Shown: positions 1-4,947 of the stretch, piece after piece
Layout: every line of letters begins with the position of its first letter
Numbering within the stretch: the stretch's first letter is position 1
Source of the DNA: an archaeon
GTDB taxonomy: Archaea > Nanobdellota > Nanobdellia > Woesearchaeales > GW2011-AR9
NCBI GenBank assembly: GCA_020053615.1
Contig: JAGVMW010000151.1
Coordinates: 1-8,125 of the forward strand
Direction: 5' to 3'
DNA: 8,125 nt
Program-made: the position numbers and the translations under genes
Notes under the pieces: model-generated
Database searches by the model: none
Seen by the model: only the letters and a program-made list of their open reading frames with translations
Told to the model about the DNA's origin: nothing

Positions 1-72
1 GGTAGAAAATTTTCTCGAGAAAAGCAGAGAACTAGACGTAAATTTTATATGAATCAGCGAAGGGCAACATAA
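1..72 (+). CDS. Possible 3' end of a gene entering from the left edge
   Basis: Frame 1 is open from the edge to a TAA at 70-72 and would encode a very basic tail rich in Arg and Lys (GRKFSREKQRTRRKFYMN and on), as often seen at the end of RNA-binding proteins. Frame 2 is also open to a TGA at 50-52 and gives a plausible tail (VENFLEKSRELDVNFI). I cannot decide between the two, and the stretch may be non-coding. The region also holds short palindromes (AGAAAATTTTCT at 4-15, overlapping TTTTCTCGAGAAAA at 10-23). No function can be assigned. Confidence 0.25.
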   Translation, partial: GRKFSREKQRTRRKFYMNQRRAT

Positions 73-100
73 TGATTCCTGCTAACTTAATGACATTGGA

Positions 101-168
101 TTGCCCCCTACGGGGATGCGGCTCCCGCAATACGTACAGCAGGGATTTCGAAGGTGCTATGCACATAC
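101..168 (+). repeat. Truncated copy 1 of the palindromic element (right half)
   Basis: These 68 bases match 7184-7251, inside the radical SAM gene, with only two differences (T for C at 135 and G for A at 141). The match starts at TTGCCCCC and ends exactly at the outer edge of the right terminal arm (GGTGCTATGCACATAC, 153-168). No matching left arm is seen upstream. A faint trace of the left half may begin at ATCAG (53-57), since the distance from there to TTGCCCCC is 48 bases, against 49 in the intact copy. The reading frame used in the radical SAM gene is still open here (one synonymous and one Ala/Val difference) and runs on to a TAG at 208-210, but there is no sign that it is translated. 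Array A starts 17 bases downstream. Confidence 0.85.
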
Positions 169-185
169 GAATGAAATGAGCAAAC

Positions 186-288
186 TTGGGAGACTACAGT
201 CGAATTTATAGCAAACGCATTTGCTATTAGAAGACCACAGTCGAGTTTATGTGAGCGCACTCACATTAGGAGACTACAGTCGAATTTA
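186..288. repeat. Array A: three 23-base units alternating with perfect hairpins
   Basis: Units lie at 186-208, 227-249 and 266-288, with consensus TTAGGAGACT-AC-AGTCGARTTTA. Between them are two perfect palindromes: 208-227 (8-bp stem ATAGCAAA/TTTGCTAT, loop CGCA) and 249-266 (7-bp stem ATGTGAG/CTCACAT, loop CGCA). The stems differ completely in sequence, yet both open on the last A of one unit, close on the first T of the next, and share the CGCA loop. Each unit contains GAC-N4-GTC flanked on both sides by GA. Period is 39-41 bases. The layout suggests a structured RNA or a site recognised as single-stranded hairpins; function is unknown. The array lies between the truncated element copy and the 3' end of the PIN gene. 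Confidence 0.85.
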
Positions 289-312
289 GTTTTCTGGGGT
301 GGAGATAGAAAC

Positions 313-717
313 TCACTTCACCATTATCACTATTTTCTTCTGCCTTAATGTAAGATATGGTCGAGTTAATTGTTTCTTTAAAGGTATATCCTGTGTCAGA
401 ACCAAAAAGCCTCGTTTAGAATAATCAACTAACAAATCATCAACGTATCCTTCTGGATGAAGCATTACAATAAGCTTTTTAGATTTGATTATCTGCAGCA
501 ACAACTTTGCAGTTCTGCTTTCTTTACTTTTATCTTTATCAGCGAGTTTATTCAATTCATCAATGCTTCCTTTTAATATTGCTACTTCATATTTGAAATC
601 GCAGCAGGATTTAAGCTCTTCAAATATATCTACTTTAAATTGTACAATCGCCATCAAAGCGTTGGTGTCGATGATTATTCTCTGGTATTTGTTTAGCATC
701 ATAAGGTCAAAATCCAT
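313..717 (-). CDS. PIN-domain nuclease, FCF1-like
   Basis: A small PIN-fold protein resembling the archaeal FCF1/UTP23-like group, whose eukaryotic relatives act in pre-rRNA processing. A metal-dependent RNase role is inferred from the family. Numbered from an upstream TTG at 741, the acidic PIN residues are Asp25 (in IIIDTN), Glu62 (GSIDEL), Asp101/Asp102 (YVDDLL) and Asp118 (LTQD). The stretch QFKVDIFEEL after the first Asp and LRQKK near the C-terminus are typical of this group. Length is normal for a single PIN domain. The start is uncertain: TTG at 741, ATG at 717, or tandem ATGs at 702 and 699; family members usually begin just before the IIIDTN strand, which favours the later ones. All these starts lie inside a palindromic element, so the first codons, up to Gln20, are encoded by element sequence. 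No antitoxin partner is seen next to it, so a toxin role is less likely. Confidence 0.85.
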   Translation of the reverse strand: MDFDLMMLNKYQRIIIDTNALMAIVQFKVDIFEELKSCCDFKYEVAILKGSIDELNKLADKDKSKESRTAKLLLQIIKSKKLIVMLHPEGYVDDLLVDYSKRGFLVLTQDIPLKKQLTRPYLTLRQKKIVIMVK

Positions 718-817
718 TCGAGTATATTGTCGAGCCGACAAGAGGGTTGTTTCTTACGGAGAACGTCGGCTTTCGAGCTAACAGCAAGGATTTTGAAGAT
801 GCTAAATAAATATATCC
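684..817. mobile_element. Palindromic element, full copy 3, at the 5' end of the PIN gene
   Basis: The terminal arms at 686-700 and 798-812 form 15 pairs, one of them G-U. A second stem pairs 707-715 with 788-796 (9 perfect pairs), and an inner stem pairs AGCCGAC (733-739) with GTCGGCT (765-771). A six-base left-side bulge (ATAAGG, 701-706) faces a single A (797). The same plan, with the bulge ATCAGG, is seen at 7118-7252. The copies also align in sequence, most clearly in ACAGCAAGGATTT-N-GAAG-N-TGCTA. GG at 684-685 could pair with CC at 816-817 across a small bulge, giving the same GG/CC ends as the radical SAM copy. On the minus strand this copy contains the likely TATA box, leader and start codons of the PIN gene. 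The protein frame used in the radical SAM copy is interrupted by stops here. Confidence 0.8.
803..815 (-). promoter_or_regulatory. TATA box for the PIN gene
   Basis: On the minus strand the stretch ATATATTTATTTA is a good archaeal TATA box. Transcription would start near 784, leaving a leader of about 67 bases before ATG 717. That leader would contain the inner stems of the palindromic element. A weaker alternative is AATATA at 724-729, about 25 bases before the ATGs at 702 and 699, which would give a leaderless message. The main box overlaps the right terminal arm of the element, so the element may have brought the promoter. Confidence 0.5.
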
Positions 818-826
818 TTTTCATAG

Positions 827-2179
827 TTATTTCACTTCCCAATGCCCACCTTTATCTGGGCCGATTCTTTTTATTAATCCTGATTTAACTAATATATTTA
901 AATTGTATTTTATGCCATCTTCTGTAATTCCTATTTTTTCAGATAATTGTTTTCTGGTAATGTTAGGGTTTTCTTGAATTAGCTCTATGATTTTCTGGGT
1001 AGTTTTCTGGGGGGTTTTCTGGGTAGTTTCTTGGGATTGTTCTTGTTCTCCTTTGCCTTTAGTCTTATCCAATAGAATAGTCGCAAAACTAGAATTATAC
1101 TCGAAAATTGGTTCAGGCAACCCCAATTCTTGCATTGCAAGTCTAATCCTGTTAATTCCCGTGCCTAATTTCTCTACGTATTCCGTTTTCGATAATAACT
1201 CTGCGATTAGAGGATTTCTCGGACGGGAATACTTCCCAAAATCCTCTTCTTTAAGCCACTTAACTAAACCACCAGGGTTAGAAACAATTATTTTGTTCCT
1301 GAAAATTTCTACTAAAGTGTCTCCGGACTTCTCAAAATAGTCGCGGTGCATTACGGCATTGACAATTGCTTCGCGATAAGCTGCTTTTGGATATTGAGGG
1401 ATTTCTTTTCGTTTTAATGATTTAATCTCGAATTCTACGTTAATATGTTTAGTAACATAATTTTCTGCTTCAAGTATATTAGAAAGGATCCCTTCATCAA
1501 AAATCTTGCGATCTAAAATATCTACTTTTTCATTATTTCTATAATTTACGCAAACTACTTTTGAAACAAAGAAAAACTTTTCAGGATTCTTTGCGAAGAA
1601 CAACACCCCTGTATTATTTAACTTTAATTTCCTGCCTATCATCTTGGCTACTTTTAAGTTTAGTAGTATTTCTGTAGTAGGTAGATTCTTAGTTAAGCCA
1701 GATAGTTTAAGATATTGTTCTAACTTTCGTTCATCAAAATCTTTCTCAAAATCAAACTCATCATTAATCATTTCATCAAACTTAATCTTTCCTTCAGAGA
1801 TAGAAAATTCAATGATTTCATCTCGTGACATCTTTGGAGACTGCGCTCCATTTCGTAAATAAAATCCCTGTGAACAGGAATAAGGTTTATTTCTACTTTC
1901 TAGAACTTCAATTATCAACAGATTTCGAAACGCTTCTAACTTTATTGAAATAGAAGGATCGCAATTGTGGGCAAGGTCTAAGATTTGGGCTTTTAGCTCA
2001 TTAGTAACATTTATTCCTTTAACTTCACATTTATCAGTTACTCCTAAAAATATCTTACCACCAGAAGCGTTAGCGAAAGCAACCATTTCTTTAGCCAGAG
2101 ATTTATCTAAATTTTCTTTAAATTCTATGAATTGTCCTTCTCCTTCTTTTAAGATGAAATCAAATTCTTCTGGTTTCAC
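827..2179 (-). CDS. AlbA_2 (Schlafen-like) / HATPase_c_4 regulator with winged helix
   Basis: Three regions are visible. Residues ~10-120 form an AlbA_2 domain (older name AAA_4), with EGQFIEFKEN at 14-23 and FANASGGKIFLGVTD at 35-49. A central to C-terminal part has the RecG-like HATPase_c_4 signature (AIVNAVMHRDY, SNPGGLV, EKLGTGINRIR). Residues ~395-450 are a winged helix-turn-helix (TRKQLSEKIGITEDGIKYNL, then SGLIKRIG). Proteins of this layout are often labelled 'ATP-dependent DNA helicase RecG-like' or transcriptional regulators; no helicase motor motifs are present, so a DNA-binding regulator is the better reading, with unknown target. A Gln/Thr-rich linker (381-396) is encoded by four 12-bp tandem repeats. 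The start is GTG at 2179, with GAGG (2187-2190) seven bases upstream as SD. It follows the membrane protein by 39 bases and may be co-transcribed with it. Confidence 0.88.
   Translation of the reverse strand: MKPEEFDFILKEGEGQFIEFKENLDKSLAKEMVAFANASGGKIFLGVTDKCEVKGINVTNELKAQILDLAHNCDPSISIKLEAFRNLLIIEVLESRNKPYSCSQGFYLRNGAQSPKMSRDEIIEFSISEGKIKFDEMINDEFDFEKDFDERKLEQYLKLSGLTKNLPTTEILLNLKVAKMIGRKLKLNNTGVLFFAKNPEKFFFVSKVVCVNYRNNEKVDILDRKIFDEGILSNILEAENYVTKHINVEFEIKSLKRKEIPQYPKAAYREAIVNAVMHRDYFEKSGDTLVEIFRNKIIVSNPGGLVKWLKEEDFGKYSRPRNPLIAELLSKTEYVEKLGTGINRIRLAMQELGLPEPIFEYNSSFATILLDKTKGKGEQEQSQETTQKTPQKTTQKIIELIQENPNITRKQLSEKIGITEDGIKYNLNILVKSGLIKRIGPDKGGHWEVK
991..1038. repeat. Four tandem 12-bp repeats coding a Gln/Thr linker
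   Basis: Units on the plus strand are TTTTCTGGGTAG (991), TTTTCTGGGGGG (1003), TTTTCTGGGTAG (1015) and TTTCTTGGGATT (1027). On the coding strand they give the QETTQKTPQKTTQK-type linker between the HATPase-like part and the winged helix. Because the unit is four codons long, gain or loss of a unit keeps the frame and only changes linker length. Confidence 0.85.
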
Positions 2180-2218
2180 TTCACAGCCTCGTTATCTTCA
2201 CAGTGTTATTTATTCTTT

Positions 2219-3064
2219 TCATTTAATCAACTCCTGCGCATGTGCTACCCAGAATATTCTAAGTATAGTCAAGATAGGAATACATAATATTGATAAGAGC
2301 ATCATCAGCCATTGCAACGGCTCGTAATTCATGGTGAGATAAATCAAGCTAAATAAACTTCCCATAATTACAATATTAATTACTAATGCTAACAAAGTCC
2401 AATGGATTTTCTTCAGCGAAATTGTCCACCAATTCTTAGCTAAATGTTTCCAAGAGGAATTGATTACTGCTAATCCACACCACAACAGATAAGTCAATAC
2501 TCCTAAGAAAGTTAGAGTATATTTTGCTATTGACATTAACATGTCTTCATTTGGTTCAGAAGAGATAAGATTTAAAGAGAAATATCCCATTAACATTGGT
2601 ATTCCTAAGAAGAGCAAACTGACCGTGATATACTTTAACCACAGGTTTCCTGCTTCTTTCCAGTGTTTGATAAACAAAGTGGATTCATGTGATTCTTTCT
2701 TTTCAGTTAGAATTAATTTATGTGTTCCAACCCATAATGCTCCTTCTAATATCATAAATATTCCTAGAAGCCATAATGCTACTTCTGTAACGTGTTTGAG
2801 CAACGCATTATAATTTTGGTACACTTTAAGCATATCGGTAGAGAACGCTCCGCCTTCCTGAATATTGGTAGCGTTGTAATTAGCGGTCTGCAACGGCTGC
2901 ATTATCCCATTAACATCTTCCAGTATTTTCACGGGATAGGTTACGGCAAGAAAGAATATACCTATTATTACCGTTAATTGAAGTAGTACTAACAGGCCAA
3001 ACCACAGTTTATGCTGGTGAATATGATGAGCTGTTCTTTTTACCGCCTCTTTTAAAACATGCAT
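2219..3064 (-). CDS. Six-helix membrane protein of unknown function
   Basis: I do not recognise the family. Hydrophobic segments are at about 20-41, 93-114, 143-165, 180-202, 222-246 and 250-272. A polar loop of about 50 residues (45-92, with an NYNAT sequon) follows the first helix, and a charged loop with His, Lys and Glu (115-142) follows the second. The N-terminus before helix 1 is rich in His and Lys (HHIHQHK), so it probably stays inside. Trp residues cluster at helix ends (HLAKNWWTISLKKIHW), as in membrane-interface segments. No catalytic or transporter motif is visible. ATG 3064 has no SD but lies about 26 bases after a TATA box, so the message is likely leaderless. The AlbA_2 regulator gene follows after 39 bases. 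Confidence 0.8.
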   Translation of the reverse strand: MHVLKEAVKRTAHHIHQHKLWFGLLVLLQLTVIIGIFFLAVTYPVKILEDVNGIMQPLQTANYNATNIQEGGAFSTDMLKVYQNYNALLKHVTEVALWLLGIFMILEGALWVGTHKLILTEKKESHESTLFIKHWKEAGNLWLKYITVSLLFLGIPMLMGYFSLNLISSEPNEDMLMSIAKYTLTFLGVLTYLLWCGLAVINSSWKHLAKNWWTISLKKIHWTLLALVINIVIMGSLFSLIYLTMNYEPLQWLMMLLSILCIPILTILRIFWVAHAQELIK

Positions 3065-3083
3065 AATTGGTAGAACAAGAAAG

Positions 3084-3095
3084 TAGTTTATAGAT
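3084..3095 (-). promoter_or_regulatory. TATA box for the membrane protein gene
   Basis: The minus strand reads AAATCTATAAACTAC, centred near 3090, about 26 bases before ATG 3064. This spacing predicts transcription starting at or next to the start codon. A short T-run on the same strand (3112-3116) just upstream may end the preceding small-gene transcript. Confidence 0.55.
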
Positions 3096-3135
3096 TTTTC
3101 TCTTTACAGAACAAAAATGTCCTCTTTTCTCTTCT

Positions 3136-3333
3136 TTACGAACTATAATAATTCAAATAGCCTTTCATCAATCCGTCTGGCGAAAGTTTAGTCAGATTAA
3201 TTCTTATCTTTTTGTTTCCCGACGAGAACGTCACTTCACTCTTTTCTTGCTTATATGCTGCTTGAATTCGCCGCATTATCTCTTCATCGCTAATATTGAA
3301 CGAGTCCAAGCCTAGCAGTGTTTTCATTGACAT
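3136..3333 (-). CDS. Small conserved-looking protein, 65 residues
   Basis: No family recognised. The N-terminal part is predicted helical (ISDEEIMRRIQAAYKQEK) and is followed by strand-like stretches (SEVTFSSGNKKIRINLTKL), giving a small helix-plus-beta protein without membrane segments or cysteines. The ATG at 3333 lies one base after the TAA of the upstream 71-residue gene, and TTAGGGA about ten bases before it can serve as SD. Tight spacing indicates a two-gene operon with coupled translation. A second in-frame ATG (third codon) is a possible alternative start. Confidence 0.7.
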   Translation of the reverse strand: MSMKTLLGLDSFNISDEEIMRRIQAAYKQEKSEVTFSSGNKKIRINLTKLSPDGLMKGYLNYYSS

Positions 3334-3334
3334 T

Positions 3335-3550
3335 TTATGCTTTCCCTAATGGCCAGTCTGCAAACTTGCAGTAATTTTCTTCTTCTTCTATCATCTCCTG
3401 CTCATATCCTTCCATAAATCCATCGTCTTCATGTTTAAGAACGTCGTCATCTACCCATTTTTCTCTAGAGCGCTTAGAATGTATATGCTCTTCTTCCTCC
3501 TCCGGAAAAGTATTCTCTCTAACTTTTGGATACATTTTCACCACCCCCAT
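3335..3550 (-). CDS. Small acidic protein, up to 71 residues
   Basis: Very acidic, with runs EEEEE and EEEEN, and a central motif DDDVLKHEDDGFMEGYEQ. I associate the pattern 'acidic-helix-GFM.GYE' with short uncharacterised archaeal proteins, but I cannot name a family. There is one cysteine and no membrane segment. The first ATG is at 3550, but the fifth codon, ATG at 3538, is preceded by GGGGGTGGTG, a fair SD at close range, so the true protein may be 67 residues (MYPKVREN...). It is first in a pair with the 65-residue gene one base downstream. The upstream region carries an 11-bp inverted repeat (3558-3603) that may control it. Confidence 0.68.
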   Translation of the reverse strand: MGVVKMYPKVRENTFPEEEEEHIHSKRSREKWVDDDVLKHEDDGFMEGYEQEMIEEEENYCKFADWPLGKA

Positions 3551-3557
3551 TTTAGTC

Positions 3558-3603
3558 TATAGCAACGGACATTAATTACTCTGTATAATCTGCCGTTGCT
3601 ATA
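3558..3603. repeat. 11-bp inverted repeat upstream of the small-gene operon
   Basis: TATAGCAACGG (3558-3568) and CCGTTGCTATA (3593-3603) are perfect inverted copies around a 24-base loop. Read on the minus strand, the stem is preceded by GTCGAA and followed by AGAC, and its arm shares ATAGCAA with the first hairpin of array A. It therefore looks like a diverged member of the same unit/hairpin family. It lies just upstream of ATG 3550; a possible minus-strand TATA (AGATTATACAG) falls inside the loop. It could be a paired operator or a leader stem-loop. Confidence 0.7.
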
Positions 3604-3683
3604 TTCGACAAACATAAACTATTAGTATAATCACTTATGTTCATCATTATTATGACTAACTGTTGATATTTACTTACAAAACA

Positions 3684-3719
3684 TTTAAATATATATGTCT
3701 TTCCCTAATACTATATATC
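3684..3719. promoter_or_regulatory. AT-rich promoter region of the divergent intergenic space
   Basis: The 390 bases between the divergent gene sets hold no gene. Within them TTTAAATATATAT (3684-3696) is a strong TATA box, and CTATATATCC (3711-3719) is a second. Plus-strand starts are predicted near 3716 or 3741, so array B would be transcribed in a leader of about 200-230 bases before the phoU-like gene, or as a separate RNA. The first box is nearly symmetric and could also fire on the minus strand toward the small-gene operon. I see nothing definable in 3604-3680 or 3870-3925. Confidence 0.5.
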
Positions 3720-3735
3720 CCTTGTATGTGGGTAT

Positions 3736-3854
3736 ATGCTAAATCGCAAGTATTACGGATGAGTTAGTGCGGTTTAGTATTAGGAGACTCGTAAGTCGAG
3801 TTTATCTCAAATGCGAAGTTGCGTTTGAGATTGAGAGACTGTAGGTCGAACTTA
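3736..3854. repeat. Array B: two units and two hairpins in the phoU-like leader
   Basis: Units are at 3780-3804 (internal spacer CGTA) and 3831-3854 (diverged: TTGAGAGACT, GTA, GGTCGAACTTA). Hairpin one pairs 3736-3748 with 3768-3780 (13 pairs, two G-U, 19-base loop). Hairpin two pairs 3804-3814 with 3821-3831 (11 pairs, one G-U, loop GAAGTT). As in array A, each hairpin closes on the first T of the following unit, and the second opens on the last A of the preceding one. Stem sequences are unrelated to those of array A apart from CGCA/TGCG near the loop. The array lies between the TATA boxes and the SD of the AbrB-PhoU gene, so a leader or small-RNA role is likely; this is inferred from position. 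Confidence 0.8.
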
Positions 3855-3930
3855 TGCTTATTTGGGATAATTACGGGTGGTAGAGCTTAAAATTACAGGG
3901 GTTAGTTGAAAATTTCAAAACAATAGTTTA

Positions 3931-3937
3931 AGGAGGT
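3931..3937 (+). promoter_or_regulatory. Strong Shine-Dalgarno of the phoU-like gene
   Basis: AGGAGGT, five bases before ATG 3943, is a near-perfect SD. Several neighbouring genes appear to be leaderless. Its presence agrees with a long transcribed leader starting near the upstream TATA boxes and including array B. Confidence 0.85.
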
Positions 3938-3942
3938 TTAAA

Positions 3943-4899
3943 ATGGAATACCGCAAATTAATTTCGTTTGGTAAAAGCAGTTTTGTCGTTTCTTTACCTA
4001 AGCCGTGGATTGGGCAGAACAAGCTGAAGAAAGGGGATTTGATATATATGGAGGAGAATGGACCGAATTTGATGTTGAGCAAAAGTACTGCTAAAGAAGG
4101 CGAAGAAGAAAAAACTAAAGTAATTAACATTGATGGGAAAAGCTTTCCTTTAATTATGCGCGAAGTTAATTCTGGTTATATTCAAAATTATCGTACTATC
4201 ATTCTAAAAGGAAAAGAAATCAAAGATAAAGTAAAAGAGATTCAGCAGATATTTCAAAATCTTATTGCTTTAGAAGTAATGGAGCAAACATCTGATAGTG
4301 TTATAGCTAAAGATTTTTTAAATATGGATCAAGTTTCAATTGAAGAGCTTATACGAAAAATGGATATTATTGCCAGAACCATGCTAAATGAAACCATCAG
4401 CAGTATTTCTAAAGATAATTATGGAAATATCAATGAGAGGGATAAAGATGTTAATCGATTGTATTTCTTGCTTTATCGAGCTGTTTTGTATAATTTGGAA
4501 CATTTATCTAATGCTATGAAAAAATACAAGCTTGGCCCGGCAGATTTGTTAAATAAACATTTTATTGGGTTTTATATTGAAGGAGTGGCTGATGAAGCGA
4601 GAAGAACAGCACGTTTTATTAGGCAAGTTAAAGGCGGTGCTAAAGATAAAACAACTCTAATTTCTTTTTTGGGCAAAGTAGAACAGCATTACATTAATAC
4701 TATGAAAGCGTATTATGATAAAGATGTGGGATATGCTTTAAAGTTGTCCGATAGTAAAGCTTTGTTAAACAAAGAATTGGATGTAATTGATAGCAAAAGC
4801 CAGGATTTAAATTTTGTTACTGCCACTTCTAGGATTAGAAGGCTCATCAGCTATGTCCATAGCTTAGGAAGATTGGTTTACACTAGCAGTAACTATTAA
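3943..4899 (+). CDS. AbrB-domain PhoU-like phosphate regulator
   Basis: Residues ~1-48 form a SpoVT/AbrB swapped-hairpin DNA-binding domain (RKLISFGKSSFVVSLPKPW, then KKGDLIYM), followed by an acidic-basic linker and a largely helical region (~95-315) with the look of the PhoU helical bundle. Fusion of AbrB to PhoU is common in Archaea, where such proteins are annotated as phosphate-uptake regulators. The family normally senses or reports phosphate status through Pst transporters, but no pst or phoR-like gene is in the window, so the target here is unknown. Length (318 residues) is normal for the fusion. The start is fixed by the SD at 3931. The next gene begins 46 bases after the stop, with its own TATA box. 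Confidence 0.85.
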   Translation: MEYRKLISFGKSSFVVSLPKPWIGQNKLKKGDLIYMEENGPNLMLSKSTAKEGEEEKTKVINIDGKSFPLIMREVNSGYIQNYRTIILKGKEIKDKVKEIQQIFQNLIALEVMEQTSDSVIAKDFLNMDQVSIEELIRKMDIIARTMLNETISSISKDNYGNINERDKDVNRLYFLLYRAVLYNLEHLSNAMKKYKLGPADLLNKHFIGFYIEGVADEARRTARFIRQVKGGAKDKTTLISFLGKVEQHYINTMKAYYDKDVGYALKLSDSKALLNKELDVIDSKSQDLNFVTATSRIRRLISYVHSLGRLVYTSSNY

Positions 4900-4920
4900 G
4901 AAATAGTGAACTCCGAAAGG

Positions 4921-4947
4921 TTTATAAATCCCAGCGTGTTTTGGGAT
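4921..4947 (+). promoter_or_regulatory. TATA box and overlapping inverted repeat for the kinase-like gene
   Basis: TTTATAAAT (4921-4929) is centred about 27 bases before ATG 4952, predicting a leaderless message starting there; ATG 4946 would lie just upstream of the transcript start. ATCCCA (4928-4933) and TGGGAT (4942-4947) are a 6-bp inverted repeat around GCGTGTTT, lying between the TATA box and the start. That is where an archaeal repressor operator would be expected, though 6 bp can arise by chance. Confidence 0.6.

Noticed and set aside
186..288. CRISPR array
   Set aside because: Unit length and period are CRISPR-like, but the 'spacers' are perfect palindromes with a shared loop, there are only three units, and no cas gene is present.
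313..741. Toxin-antitoxin module based on the PIN gene
   Set aside because: The sequence fits the FCF1-like group rather than VapC, and no small antitoxin gene lies next to it.
485..781. Plus-strand open frame opposite the PIN gene
   Set aside because: It is a shadow of a well-supported PIN gene, has no family resemblance and runs into the palindromic element.
827..2179. RecG helicase
   Set aside because: Such proteins are often labelled RecG-like, but there are no Walker or helicase motor motifs; the AlbA_2, HATPase_c_4 and winged-helix parts explain the whole length.
3604..3735. Replication origin in the AT-rich divergent region
   Set aside because: No origin-recognition-box repeats and no cdc6/orc1 gene are seen; the AT-rich stretches are explained by TATA boxes.
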